64,000 nucleotides of DNA, from positions 1 through 64,000 of the forward strand of contig NZ_GL883760.1 in assembly GCF_000205025.1 (NCBI RefSeq), read 5' to 3'. Shown piece by piece: positions 43,120 to 53,395 of this stretch (positions within the stretch are counted from its first letter, which is position 1; each line of letters begins with the position of its first letter). A model generated the notes under the pieces. That model was not told the origin of the DNA. It saw only the letters and a list, made by a program, of their open reading frames with translations, and made no database searches. Position numbers and translations under genes: made by a program. The stretch is from Parasutterella excrementihominis YIT 11859 (GTDB lineage Bacteria; Pseudomonadota; Gammaproteobacteria; Burkholderiales; Burkholderiaceae_F).

Positions 43120-44481
43120 ATGAAATTGACTCATCTTTATGCAGTATGTGCCTGCGCCCTCCTCTCCCTCGGCGCGGTCAATGCAGACAATGCGTACGCA
43201 CAGAAAGCACCGGCAAAGAAAGAAGCGGCTGCGGCTCATAAAAACGCACCCGTCCCGGTCGATCGTATCGCAGCCGTGGTGAATCACGATGTGATTACGG
43301 AGATCCAGCTGCAGCAGAGAATTCATCAGGTGGCTACGAATCTTCGCAGAAGAAACATTCCGCTGCCCCCGATGGACAACCTTCGCGACCAGACGCTTGA
43401 TCGCATGATTCTTGAACGAATCATCGAGCAGAAAGCCCGCGATACCGGCATTCGTATCGACGACAACATGCTCAACGGCGCGATCGAACAAATTGCGACC
43501 AATAACGGCCTCACCGTTCCTCAGCTCGAAAAGAAACTGGCAGCCGACGGTATTTCCGTTCCGAGCTTCAAGAGCGAGATCCGCAGCGAGCTGCTTACTC
43601 AGCGTCTTCGTGAAAGAGACGTGGACGACAAGATCCAGATTCCCGAAAGCGAAATCGATCAATATCTGAAGGATCAGAGCGGTCCGGGCAAACGCATGGA
43701 ATATCGCTTATCCCGCATCGTTATCAGCTTCCCTGAAAATCCCACGAAAGCAGAAGTTGAGGCTGCCCAAAGAACCGCTTCCCGTGCGCTTGAGCAGGCT
43801 CAGAGAGGTGCAGATTTCAGCCAGCTGGCAGCAAAATACTCCGTCACACCGGAAGCGATGGAAGGCGGCGTTATGGGCTGGGTTCCCGCCGGCAAACTGC
43901 CTCCCTTCGTGGTGCAGGCTCTGCAGAATCACAAAGCCGGAGACATCATTCCGCTCCAGGCCGGAAACTCTTTCCAAATCCTCAAACTGACCGGTGTCCG
44001 CGATCCCGGCGAACAGGCCCAGCAAGGTGTTCGTCAGACGCATGTCCGCCACATCATGATGCGTCCCTCGAACGTGACGCCTGAAAAAGTCGTGATTCAG
44101 CGCTTAAATGAAATCAAGTCTCGCCTGGATAAAGGCGACGGCGACTTCCAGACACTTGCTCGTCTGCATTCTGCAGACCCGTCGGGCACCCGCGGCGGTG
44201 ACCTCGGCTGGCTCTACCCCGGCGACGTTCCTCCGGAAATGGAACAGCAGCTCGACAAGCTGAGCGTCGGCGAAATCAGTGAACCGATCCGCACGCCTTA
44301 CGGCTGGCATATCTTCCAAGTGCTCGACCGCAGAACTAAGAGCGGCATTAACGAACGCCAGCGAGAGCAGGCCAGAGAGGCGCTGCGCGAGCAGAAACTC
44401 GGTGACGCCGTCCTCGACTGGGAACGACGCCTGCGTTCGGAAGCCTATGTTGAGAAGCGAATCAACAAACCGACCGAATAA
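43120..44481 (+). CDS. surA: Periplasmic chaperone/peptidyl-prolyl isomerase SurA
   Basis: Chaperone for outer-membrane proteins, LptD among them. The 453-residue protein has a signal peptide (cleavage after AYA near residue 27), an N-terminal chaperone domain (from VDRIAAVVNHDVITEIQL), two parvulin domains (about 190-290 with FSQLAAKYS, and 305-405 with FQTLARLHSADPSGTRGGDLGW and YGWHIFQV), and a C-terminal helix. The lptD-surA-rsmA order is the common proteobacterial one, here without pdxA. Confidence 0.96.
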   Translation: MKLTHLYAVCACALLSLGAVNADNAYAQKAPAKKEAAAAHKNAPVPVDRIAAVVNHDVITEIQLQQRIHQVATNLRRRNIPLPPMDNLRDQTLDRMILERIIEQKARDTGIRIDDNMLNGAIEQIATNNGLTVPQLEKKLAADGISVPSFKSEIRSELLTQRLRERDVDDKIQIPESEIDQYLKDQSGPGKRMEYRLSRIVISFPENPTKAEVEAAQRTASRALEQAQRGADFSQLAAKYSVTPEAMEGGVMGWVPAGKLPPFVVQALQNHKAGDIIPLQAGNSFQILKLTGVRDPGEQAQQGVRQTHVRHIMMRPSNVTPEKVVIQRLNEIKSRLDKGDGDFQTLARLHSADPSGTRGGDLGWLYPGDVPPEMEQQLDKLSVGEISEPIRTPYGWHIFQVLDRRTKSGINERQREQAREALREQKLGDAVLDWERRLRSEAYVEKRINKPTE

Positions 44482-44494
44482 CATCGTAAAGTCG

Positions 44495-44523
44495 AAAACG
44501 CTTAGGCCTCCTAAGCGTTTTTT
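44495..44523 (+). terminator. Terminator between surA and rsmA
   Basis: AAAACGCTTAG pairs with CTAAGCGTTTT around GCCTC, then T-run. The rsmA start codon is 14 nt further on. Confidence 0.85.
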
Positions 44524-44537
44524 CATGGAATCAAGAA

Positions 44538-45362
44538 ATGGCTGAAGTACTCAAGCACCACAAAGCCCGCAAACGTTTCGGACAGAACTTTCTCAACGAC
44601 GACTTCTGGATCAACAAAATTGCCGAAGCCGTCGATCCGAAAGAAGGCCAAAAGATCATTGAGATCGGACCGGGACAGGCTGCCCTGACAAAAGAATTAA
44701 TTGCCGGTGCCAAACACATCTACTGTGTTGAAATTGACCGCGATCTTGCAGCTTGGCTGCGGACCAAATTCACGCCCGAGCAGTTAACCGTTCTTGAGGC
44801 CGACGCTCTGAAGTTCGATTGGAGAGACTTTGCCGCCGAAGAAAAGATTCGCGTGGTCGGCAACCTGCCCTACAACATTTCTTCCCCGCTGCTCTTCAAG
44901 CTCTCCGAGATCAGTGACCGCGTCGTTGATCAGCATTTCATGCTTCAGAAAGAGGTCGTGGACCGAATGGTTGCCGCCCCGGGATCAAAGGCCTACGGAC
45001 GGCTTTCGGTCATGCTTCAAAGAAAATACCGCATGGTAAAGCTCTTTGATGTTCCGCCTGAGGCTTTCACGCCGGCGCCGAAAGTCATGTCTTCCGTGGT
45101 CCGCATGATCCCGATTCAAAATCCGGCAGAAGTTGACGAAGAGACCTTCCATCAGGTTGTTGCCGCCTCTTTCGCCATGCGCCGTAAAACGCTGAAGAAC
45201 AATCTTGCTAAATGGATTTCCCCCGAAATGATGGAGGAGGCAGGAATCAAGCCGGAGCAGCGTGCCGAAAGCGTGCCTTTGGAAAATTTCATTCGCCTGG
45301 CTCGCTTAGTTCATGCAGCGGGCATTTCAATCGTGCTGCCCGGCCAAGTTCAGCCTGACTAG
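44538..45362 (+). CDS. rsmA: 16S rRNA dimethyladenosine transferase
   Basis: Dimethylates A1518 and A1519 (E. coli numbering) near the 3' end of 16S rRNA. The 274-residue enzyme has the family start RKRFGQNFLND, SAM motif IEIGPGQAALTKELI, VVGNLPYNISSPLLFKL with the catalytic NLPY, and the C-terminal helical domain with AFTPAPKVMSSVV. Loss of the orthologue gives kasugamycin resistance. A surA terminator lies just before its start, and its last 4 nt overlap the convergent metallopeptidase gene. Confidence 0.96.
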   Translation: MAEVLKHHKARKRFGQNFLNDDFWINKIAEAVDPKEGQKIIEIGPGQAALTKELIAGAKHIYCVEIDRDLAAWLRTKFTPEQLTVLEADALKFDWRDFAAEEKIRVVGNLPYNISSPLLFKLSEISDRVVDQHFMLQKEVVDRMVAAPGSKAYGRLSVMLQRKYRMVKLFDVPPEAFTPAPKVMSSVVRMIPIQNPAEVDEETFHQVVAASFAMRRKTLKNNLAKWISPEMMEEAGIKPEQRAESVPLENFIRLARLVHAAGISIVLPGQVQPD

Positions 45363-46630
45363 AGAAAACCAAGCGTTCTCGAATGCAGCATTGCCCTGGC
45401 TCGTTTGTAGTCAGGGCAGTGCACTTCAACGAGCTGCCAAAAACGTGAGGAATGGTTCATCTCCGTCAGATGAGCTGCCTCATGCGTATAAAGATATTCC
45501 CGCTCGGCCTTAGTAACGAACACCGCATTCCAGTGAATACGGATGTGACCGCGGCTGCTGCAGCTTCCCCAGCGCGTTTTAGCCGACGTCAAAAAGAATT
45601 TTCGATAAGGGTATCTAAAGGGCCCCATCTGTGCGAGCTTGAGCTCAAATTCTTCCTGCAAAGCCGTAAGGGCCCACTTCTTGATGGTCTTAACCAGAAC
45701 TTCAAGGAACTGGTCTCGAGTGAGGTTCGCGTCCTTCACCCACAGCACGATCTCATCATCAAAGACACCGGACTCCTTGCGCACGCTCGACAGCCTTACT
45801 TTTCTTTTGACGTCCAGCAGTGTGATTTCCTGTTCGGAAGACAGTTTTTCAAAGAAGACTCGATTACTGTCTTCCTTCCCTAAGCTGTTCTGCCGTTTCT
45901 TCTGGATCCATGCCTGCTGTGAAAGAACCCAGCCCATCACTTTTTCTCGAGAAGTCCGTGACGGATACTTCACCAGAAGCTGCTCTGAGTTCGGCATGGA
46001 AATTGAAATGCTCTTGCGCTTCCCGGGCTGCCAAATGATTTGAACTTCCGCTCCGTCAGCAAGACGAATACTGCTCGCTGCCCGCGCCGGAGCCGGTTCC
46101 TTTTCTGCAGCCGGTGCCCCTCGGCGCATCTTCTCCAGAAATTGAATAATTTTTGAGGCCGATTTCTGAAGTTCAAGTTCCACTTCAAAGTCCGTGAGCC
46201 TCGCCGGGCAGTGAACAACCAAAAGACCGCCCTCAAAGGCGATTTGAGTATTCTTACGGCGGCTGCTGCGGACAATGCGATATCGGACCGGATAGCTCCC
46301 TTCTAAAGCGGAATGATGGACAAAATCAGGATCCTGCTGAGAAAGACGTGCAGAGACATCCGGATAGGCTAAGGAGGCTGCTTCAAAAAATTTAAAGTAC
46401 GGCAAAAATTTCTTCTTTTGAAGTTTCAGCGCCCATTTAATTTGGAGCGCTGAAGGATAGCCCTTGGTGATGTAAATGACACCCTCCGGTCCGGCGGTAA
46501 TTTGTTCTTCCTGTCCGCCAAGTCGAATATGAACGCGCCGAACCTTGTCGGGATAAGCGATTTCAGCCTCTGCCGGAGAGCCGTCTAAATAAAATTTCGT
46601 GATCTTCGGAAAAATACGACCTAAAACCAT
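45359..46630 (-). CDS. YgjP/DUF45-type zinc metallopeptidase with repeated N-terminal module
   Basis: A 423-residue protein whose C-terminal half is a YgjP (SprT-like) metallopeptidase: the KTRWGSCSSRGHIRIHWNAV strand precedes zinc motif HEAAH (383-387) and the third-ligand region MNHSSRFW (His393). The usual family member is about 230-250 residues with one N-terminal strand-helix module. Here three modules of about 50 residues can be aligned (about 29-79, 115-166, 196-245), each with basic beta-hairpin, hydrophobic strand and amphipathic helix. It lies 8 nt after plsC on the same strand and is likely co-transcribed. Cellular role unknown. Confidence 0.85.
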   Translation of the reverse strand: MVLGRIFPKITKFYLDGSPAEAEIAYPDKVRRVHIRLGGQEEQITAGPEGVIYITKGYPSALQIKWALKLQKKKFLPYFKFFEAASLAYPDVSARLSQQDPDFVHHSALEGSYPVRYRIVRSSRRKNTQIAFEGGLLVVHCPARLTDFEVELELQKSASKIIQFLEKMRRGAPAAEKEPAPARAASSIRLADGAEVQIIWQPGKRKSISISMPNSEQLLVKYPSRTSREKVMGWVLSQQAWIQKKRQNSLGKEDSNRVFFEKLSSEQEITLLDVKRKVRLSSVRKESGVFDDEIVLWVKDANLTRDQFLEVLVKTIKKWALTALQEEFELKLAQMGPFRYPYRKFFLTSAKTRWGSCSSRGHIRIHWNAVFVTKAEREYLYTHEAAHLTEMNHSSRFWQLVEVHCPDYKRARAMLHSRTLGFL

Positions 46631-46638
46631 TCAACCTT

Positions 46639-47376
46639 TTATTTGTAGTATTTCGGTGAGATGAGCTTCATCTCACCTTCAATTGCGCTGCGAACTTCTT
46701 CATTAAGTTCATGCGGTGTTTTTCCTTCCGGACTGATCGGATCGCCGAATACCACCTTAATTACGCCCGGATACAGCAAAAACGAATGCTTCGGCCAGCA
46801 TTCGCCGGAATTCAAAGCAATCGGAACAATCGGAGCATTGGTAGCAATCGCTAAACGAACGCCGCCGGTTTTATATTTAACCGAAGCGCCGGGCGCGGTG
46901 CGCGTGCCTTCGGGAAAGAGCACCAAAGCCCAGCCATGAGCAAAGAACTCCGGAACTTCACGCTTCATGCGCTCAAAAGCAGTGCGTCCTTCAGATCTGT
47001 CCACACTGAACATTCCGAGCGAAGCCAAACCCCAGCCGAAGATCGGCAGACGATGCAGTTCGCGCTTGTAGATATAGCTCAAGCGTCTCGGCACCAAGGC
47101 AAAAAATGCGAGCGTTTCCCAGCCCGACTGATGCTTAGACAGCAAAATCACGGGACCGGTCGCCGGCACCTTATCCATGCCCGTAATTTCATAGCGAACA
47201 CCGCAAATCGTGCGCATTAAGCCGATCACCATTCGGCACCATTTTTTTACGATGGCGTAACGGCCTTCTTTCGATGTAAACGGAATACAAACGAAAAGGA
47301 CGATGCCGTAGCAGATGATGGTGATACAAAAGAGGAACCAAAAAATCAAGGCACGAAGCCAGAGCATAAGTTTCAT
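46639..47376 (-). CDS. plsC: 1-acyl-sn-glycerol-3-phosphate acyltransferase
   Basis: Adds the second acyl chain to make phosphatidic acid. The 245-residue protein has an N-terminal membrane helix (LRALIFWFLFCITIICYGIVLFV), the catalytic motif SKHQSGWETL, where the usual HX4D has Glu as in many betaproteobacterial PlsC proteins, and the glycerol-phosphate motif LFPEGTR. No Shine-Dalgarno sequence is visible and a terminator hairpin ends 10 nt upstream of the ATG. Confidence 0.93.
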   Translation of the reverse strand: MKLMLWLRALIFWFLFCITIICYGIVLFVCIPFTSKEGRYAIVKKWCRMVIGLMRTICGVRYEITGMDKVPATGPVILLSKHQSGWETLAFFALVPRRLSYIYKRELHRLPIFGWGLASLGMFSVDRSEGRTAFERMKREVPEFFAHGWALVLFPEGTRTAPGASVKYKTGGVRLAIATNAPIVPIALNSGECWPKHSFLLYPGVIKVVFGDPISPEGKTPHELNEEVRSAIEGEMKLISPKYYK

Positions 47377-47386
47377 AGGTATTGTT

Positions 47387-47413
47387 GGAAAAGGCCGCTC
47401 TGTGAGCGGCCTT
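47387..47413 (-). terminator. Terminator between glyS and plsC
   Basis: AAGGCCGCTC (47391-47400) pairs with GAGCGGCCTT (47404-47413) over 10 bp; on the minus strand TTTT follows. It lies 12 nt after the glyS stop and 10 nt before the plsC start. Confidence 0.8.
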
Positions 47414-47425
47414 CTGATCGGAAAG

Positions 47426-49516
47426 TTAAGAGGCTAAACACGAAAGTTTGGCGACTTGATTCATCGCTTTATGGAGCTCGTTGAGCAGCGTTAAGCGATT
47501 TCTTCTCAAGGCCTCATCTTCGGCGTTCACCATCACTTTGTCGAAGAACGCGTCCACCGGAGCTTTCAGCGGAGCCAGGCTGCGAAGTTCGTCTTCGTAG
47601 CGGCCGGCCTTATAGTCGGCTTCAAGTTTCGGTTCAAGCGTACGAATAGCTTCGTAAAGATCCTTCTCTTCTTTTTCTGTCAGGAGAGCCGGATCAACAG
47701 CATCTGCCAGCGGAAGTGTGTTCTTCTTGAGGATGTTCTCAATACGTTTGTTGGCAGCAGCCAGAGACTCGGCCTCCGGCAGGCTCATAAAGTCATGAAC
47801 AGCCTTCAGGCGTTTCGGAACATCCGCAAGGATAGCAGGTTCGGAACCGATCACGGATTCCACTTCATGAGCGGTAAAGCCCTGATCCTTCTGCATGACG
47901 CGCAGACGATCATGGAAGAACTGTTTGAGCTCTTCTGTGGCATCTTTGACGCCGGGAACAACAGATTCTTCTTCCGTACCGATAGCGATCAGTTTGTCCA
48001 AAGAAAGCGGCAGTTCTTTTTCGATCAGCATGCGAAGAATGCCGAGGGCGTGTCTGCGCAGGGCGAACGGATCTTTTTCTCCGGTCGGCAGCTGTCCGAT
48101 GCCGAAGAGTCCGGTCAGTGTCTCAATTTTGTCGGCCAAGGCAACAGCCAAGCTTTCAGGTGTGGACGGAAGCTCGTCACCGGCATAGCGCGGCTGGTAG
48201 TGCTCACGAATCGCAAGAGCGACTTTGTCGTCTTCTTTGTCGTGATGAGCGTAGTACTCACCCATGATGCCCTGCAGTTCGGGGAACTCTCCGACCATCA
48301 AAGTGCGTAGATCGGCTTTTGCCAGCTTAGCTGCGCGGCGGGCCAGTGCAGGATCGGCACCGATCTGCTCGGCGATGCGGGAAGCAATCTTCTGAACGCG
48401 TTCGCTTCTTTCAAGCTGAGTACCGAGCTTGTTGTGGTAGACCACATGAGCCAAGCCGGGGACGCGGGATTCCAGTGTCTGGAGACGGTCCTGATCATAG
48501 AAGAACTTCGCATCGGCCAAACGAGCGCGAACCACACGGGCGTTGCCGGAACGAATAGCTTCGCCGCCGTCCTTGGCTTCAATCTGAGAAACCAGAAGGA
48601 AGCGGTTCATAAGCTTCTTGTTCTTGTCTCTCAAGGCAAAGTATTTTTGATTCTGCTGCATTGTCAGAATCAGGCACTCGGCGGGAACCGTCAGGAATTC
48701 TTCGTCAAAGCCGGATTCGTAGACAACGGGCCATTCTGTCAGAGCGGCAACCTCATTGACGAGATCATCGGGCATGATGATTTCGGCATTAAGTTTTTCC
48801 GCAGCGGACTTAAGCTCGCCAACCATCTTGTTCTTTCTCTCTTCGAAAGAAGCGACGATCTTGCCTTCTTTTTCCATCTGTTCGGCATATTTTTCTGCCT
48901 CTTTGATGGAAATAGGCTCTTTAACGTGGAAGCGGTGTCCCATCGTTTCACGGCCGGCCTTCAGACCGAACAATTCAACGGGAACGATTTCTTTATCGAA
49001 CAAAGCAACGAGGTGCTTGACCGGGCGGACGAATTCGACGGTCTTGCCGTTTTCGAGCTGATAGCTCATCACCTTAGGAATCGGCAGACGGCGAACGGCG
49101 TGATCCAAAGCGATCTGCAAACCGTCCTTCAGAGAGACGCCGGCCTTAGTACCTTCGTATACCAGCTGATCCTGCTTGCCGTCGTTCACGACTTTAAGCT
49201 CAGAAGGTTCGCACTCGATGCCGAGGGCCTTCATCTTCTTGCTCAGAGCCGGAGTAGCTTTGCCTTCAGCATCCAAACCGACTTTCACCGGTACCAGTTT
49301 CTGACGGAAAGGTTTGTCGGGTGCCACTTCGGAAACATCCGAAATGAGTGCGGCAATCCGGCGAGGAGAACCGTAAGCGGTTACCTGCGCGTTGGGAAGA
49401 GCCAAATCCTGCTCTTTCAGGCTGAAAGTCAGTTCTTTGGCAAACGCCTTGGATAAATTGTCCAGTGCCTTCGGCGGCAGCTCTTCTGTTTGAATTTCAA
49501 TCAATAATGAAGCCAT
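47426..49516 (-). CDS. glyS: Glycyl-tRNA synthetase beta subunit
   Basis: The larger, tRNA-binding subunit of the bacterial alpha2beta2 glycyl-tRNA synthetase. The 696-residue protein starts LLIEIQTEELPPKAL, has YGSPRRIAALI and the central HD-like helical region with YYAHHDKEDDKVALAI, and ends with a DALR-type anticodon domain. ATG 49516 is chosen for this family N-terminus; the frame is open for 26 more codons that overlap glyQ. It follows glyQ by 13 nt. Confidence 0.96.
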   Translation of the reverse strand: MASLLIEIQTEELPPKALDNLSKAFAKELTFSLKEQDLALPNAQVTAYGSPRRIAALISDVSEVAPDKPFRQKLVPVKVGLDAEGKATPALSKKMKALGIECEPSELKVVNDGKQDQLVYEGTKAGVSLKDGLQIALDHAVRRLPIPKVMSYQLENGKTVEFVRPVKHLVALFDKEIVPVELFGLKAGRETMGHRFHVKEPISIKEAEKYAEQMEKEGKIVASFEERKNKMVGELKSAAEKLNAEIIMPDDLVNEVAALTEWPVVYESGFDEEFLTVPAECLILTMQQNQKYFALRDKNKKLMNRFLLVSQIEAKDGGEAIRSGNARVVRARLADAKFFYDQDRLQTLESRVPGLAHVVYHNKLGTQLERSERVQKIASRIAEQIGADPALARRAAKLAKADLRTLMVGEFPELQGIMGEYYAHHDKEDDKVALAIREHYQPRYAGDELPSTPESLAVALADKIETLTGLFGIGQLPTGEKDPFALRRHALGILRMLIEKELPLSLDKLIAIGTEEESVVPGVKDATEELKQFFHDRLRVMQKDQGFTAHEVESVIGSEPAILADVPKRLKAVHDFMSLPEAESLAAANKRIENILKKNTLPLADAVDPALLTEKEEKDLYEAIRTLEPKLEADYKAGRYEDELRSLAPLKAPVDAFFDKVMVNAEDEALRRNRLTLLNELHKAMNQVAKLSCLAS

Positions 49517-49529
49517 TTCTCTAACCTCT

Positions 49530-50432
<903 letters not shown>

Positions 50433-50480
50433 AATTTCGAACTTTTTCTTCTCAGCAATGCTGAATTGAGAATAATCTTT

Positions 50481-52004
50481 TTATTTTAGCGGGAGACGGT
50501 GTCTTTTTCTGAACAACAGGGCAAGGATTGCACTGATAAGAAGCAAAACCATGGCTCCGAGCCAAGGAAGCGCCCCGAATTTCACAAACGGCGTCGCCTC
50601 TCCCTGTGCCGCAGCCACTTTAACATCGAGCTTGCCCGGCTCCATAGCGGGCAGCTCTGCGGCGACTTCACCGCGGCTAGTCACGTAAGCCGTCATTCCG
50701 GTATTTGTCGCGCGAATGACCGGACGAGCAAATTCCATCGCGCGCATCCTCGAAATATTGAGATGCTGAGGCAGCGCATGCGTATCTCCGAACCAGCCGA
50801 GGTTGGAGAGATTCACCAGAAGATTCGGGGCTTTGCCGCCCTGCCACCACTCTCTGATTTCCGATGCAAAGAGATCTTCGTAGCACAAAAGCGGAGCGGC
50901 TGCTACGCCGTCAATCTCAAAAGCTTTTTGATCGGTCGTTCCCTTCAGCAGGTCTCCCATCGGAATCTGCAGCATGTCGATAAACCACCTGAAGCCGGTA
51001 GGAACATACTCTCCGAAGGGAACCAAGTGCTTTTTGGTGTAAGACTGAACAATCTTTTCATGCTCAACCAGAACGGCCGTGTTGCGGTATCCGTCTTCTC
51101 CGCGCAAAAAGCCGCCGAACATCAAAGCGGCGTTGCCATTGGTGACGTGCGTAAATTTCCTCCAGATTTCCGGTTTCAGCTGCTGAAGCGGTATCGGAAA
51201 AATAGTTTCGGGCAAAACGATCAGTCCGCTTTCCGGCACCGGTTTTTCATTCATCAGCCGGACGTAACGCTCGAAGCTCGTGAGGCTGCCCATCGGAGAG
51301 AATTTTTCGTCCTGAGCAATCCCGCCTTGAACTAAACGGACGGAAAGCGTTTTGTACGGTTCACTCCAGCGAATGTCGGTCAGAGCAAATGCAAGAGAAA
51401 AAACGACCAGAAGTCCGGCACAGGAAACGGCAATGCCTTTGAGATTTTTACGCTCCAGCAGGAGGAGCGCCGCACATCCGGAAATAAAGGCAGCCAAGAA
51501 ATTTATACCGTCTGCGCCGCAGATCGGAGCAAATGCAGAGAGGGAGCCGTCGACATGGGCGTAGGACACCGCGCTCCAGGGAAAGCCTGAAAAAAGCACG
51601 CCTCTGAGCCACTCCGTCAGCCCCCATGCGGCCGGCGCAATAGCCAAAAGCATGAGACCGGCACTCGAGCCGCGCTTCATGGACCATGCACAGAGCGCGC
51701 CGACAGCCGCCGGATAAAGAGCTAGGTAACAAGAGAAAATGAAGACAACGAAGGCGGCAAAGACCGGCGGCTGGTAGCCGTAGTCATGAACGGACACGTA
51801 TAGCCAGGCAAGAGAAGTGACAAACCAGCCGATGCCAAAGAAAAGACCGGCGAGGAATCCTGCCTTAGCGGTGCGGAGGCCCGCAAAAATAAAAAACAGG
51901 ACGGCTAAAGCCGCCAGCTGCAGCCACTCATTTGCCGGCGCCAGAGAATACCCTTGCGCAATGCCGGCAAATAGGGCGATTAAGAACGGAAGGAACTTCT
52001 TCAC
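50481..52004 (-). CDS. lnt: Apolipoprotein N-acyltransferase
   Basis: Inner-membrane enzyme that adds the third acyl chain to lipoproteins, such as the Pal and lipoproteins in this window. The 507-residue protein has about six N-terminal membrane helices, then a periplasmic nitrilase-like domain with the catalytic triad in context: Glu of VLPETIFPI, Lys of YTKKHLVPFGEYVP and Cys of PLLCYEDLF, and a final membrane helix. It follows corC by 15 nt in the conserved miaB-phoH-ybeY-corC-lnt order. Confidence 0.95.
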   Translation of the reverse strand: MKKFLPFLIALFAGIAQGYSLAPANEWLQLAALAVLFFIFAGLRTAKAGFLAGLFFGIGWFVTSLAWLYVSVHDYGYQPPVFAAFVVFIFSCYLALYPAAVGALCAWSMKRGSSAGLMLLAIAPAAWGLTEWLRGVLFSGFPWSAVSYAHVDGSLSAFAPICGADGINFLAAFISGCAALLLLERKNLKGIAVSCAGLLVVFSLAFALTDIRWSEPYKTLSVRLVQGGIAQDEKFSPMGSLTSFERYVRLMNEKPVPESGLIVLPETIFPIPLQQLKPEIWRKFTHVTNGNAALMFGGFLRGEDGYRNTAVLVEHEKIVQSYTKKHLVPFGEYVPTGFRWFIDMLQIPMGDLLKGTTDQKAFEIDGVAAAPLLCYEDLFASEIREWWQGGKAPNLLVNLSNLGWFGDTHALPQHLNISRMRAMEFARPVIRATNTGMTAYVTSRGEVAAELPAMEPGKLDVKVAAAQGEATPFVKFGALPWLGAMVLLLISAILALLFRKRHRLPLK

Positions 52005-52019
52005 GTTATTGAGCGGTTA

Positions 52020-52892
52020 TTAGGCTTTCGCCGGTTGCTGCTCTGTCTGCTCCGGCTCCAGCTTCTCAACCGTGAGCATCTTGACCTGACGAGCCAATGC
52101 CTTCGTCACGACAAATCGGAAACCCTGCAGGACAACGGACTCTCCGACCTGAGGAACGTGTTCCAGTTCATCGCTCACGAGGCCGCCCACACTTTCAAAG
52201 CGGTCATCAGAGAAATGTGTTCCGAACACGCGGTTGAATTCGTTGATATGAGTACTTGCCTTGACACGCCAGCGAGATCCGCCGATTGCGACGATGTCGG
52301 AAGCATCGTTAACAACGTCATACTCGTCGTCAATCTCTCCGACAATCTCTTCCAAGACGTCTTCAATCGTAATCAGACCGGAAACCGAACCGAATTCATC
52401 AACCACTAAAGCCATGTGGTTGCGTTTGAGACGGAATTCTTTCAGAAGGACATCGGCCGGTTTGCTTTCAGGCACGAACACGGCCTGTCTTAAATGCTGA
52501 CGAATCTCGTACTCAGGATTGATGAAAAGGCGCAGCAAGTCTTTTGCCAGAAGAATTCCAAGAACGTTGTCTTTATCTCCGTCAATGACGGGAAAACGCG
52601 AGTGACCCGCTGCGATGACTTGTTTGATCCAATCCTGAGAGTTCTCGGAAATGTCGATCACAATCATCTGTGTCCGAGGAACCATCAAATCCTCTGCACG
52701 CAGGCTATTGACGCGCATGACACCTTCGATCATGTGCATGCCGTCGTCTGTCAGAAGCTTTCTGTCGTGTGCAATATGAAGATCATCAAGGAGTTCTTTT
52801 TGAGTCTCAGGTGCGTCATCATGAAAAAATCGATCCGACAGCTTCTCAAAAAAATTCTTCTCTTTGGGTTCGTCAGTCTTGTTGTCCGCCAT
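52020..52892 (-). CDS. corC: CorC/HlyC family protein with two CBS domains
   Basis: A 290-residue cytoplasmic protein of the YbeX/CorC group, linked to magnesium and cobalt efflux and, more recently, to ribosome metabolism. Two CBS domains (VPRTQMIVIDISENS to LLAKDLL, and VPESKPADVLLKEF to ITIEDVLEEIVGEIDDEYD) precede a C-terminal CorC_HlyC domain. It has no membrane helices. The gene lies between ybeY (32 nt) and lnt (15 nt). Confidence 0.93.
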   Translation of the reverse strand: MADNKTDEPKEKNFFEKLSDRFFHDDAPETQKELLDDLHIAHDRKLLTDDGMHMIEGVMRVNSLRAEDLMVPRTQMIVIDISENSQDWIKQVIAAGHSRFPVIDGDKDNVLGILLAKDLLRLFINPEYEIRQHLRQAVFVPESKPADVLLKEFRLKRNHMALVVDEFGSVSGLITIEDVLEEIVGEIDDEYDVVNDASDIVAIGGSRWRVKASTHINEFNRVFGTHFSDDRFESVGGLVSDELEHVPQVGESVVLQGFRFVVTKALARQVKMLTVEKLEPEQTEQQPAKA

Positions 52893-52924
52893 TTCTAAGT
52901 ACAGATTTCTCTAAGTTGATTGAC

Positions 52925-53395
52925 CTAAGCCAGCGGCTGAGGAGTGTAGTTTCGATCAGGATACGGAACATCAAAGCCCAGATCAACTAAAACATCAGTT
53001 TCCCTCTGTTCCATAACCTCGGCTTCTTCGTCGTCCATATGGTCATAGCCCTGCGCATGCAGCGTTCCGTGGACGAGAAGGTGGGCCATGTGCTCTTCCA
53101 AAGTTTTGTTTTGGTCTTTGGATTCTTTTTCAAGCACGGGCACACAGATTACCAGGTCGGCCTCCACGACAGGCTCTATCTGATAGTCAAATGTCAAAAC
53201 GTTGGTGGCGTAATCCTTACTCCGATATGTTTTATTGAGCTCCCGGCCTTCTTCTTCCTCAACAAAACGAACAGTAATTTGGGCATCGTTTTCCAAGGCT
53301 CGGCTGATCCAGCGCTGAATTTTGCTTCTGGACGGAAGCTGAGGAAAATGTGCAAGATTTTGGACGGAAAGGCTCAAAACATGGGGTTTACGCAT
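52925..53395 (-). CDS. ybeY: Endoribonuclease YbeY
   Basis: Zinc-dependent endoribonuclease needed for 16S rRNA 3' maturation and 70S quality control. The 156-residue product has the metal-binding motif [11 protein letters not shown] (three His, about residues 120-130) and the conserved Arg region [23 protein letters not shown] 53395 is chosen; it overlaps the end of phoH by 8 nt, typical of translational coupling. The frame is open for 18 more codons inside phoH without a better start. Confidence 0.95.
   Translation of the reverse strand: MRKPHVLSLSVQNLAHFPQLPSRSKIQRWISRALENDAQITVRFVEEEEGRELNKTYRSKDYATNVLTFDYQIEPVVEADLVICVPVLEKESKDQNKTLEEHMAHLLVHGTLHAQGYDHMDDEEAEVMEQRETDVLVDLGFDVPYPDRNYTPQPLA

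Noticed and set aside
48434-49456. 340-codon plus-strand frame opposite glyS
   Set aside because: Antisense shadow of glyS; composition (runs of Phe and Cys) is typical of such shadows.
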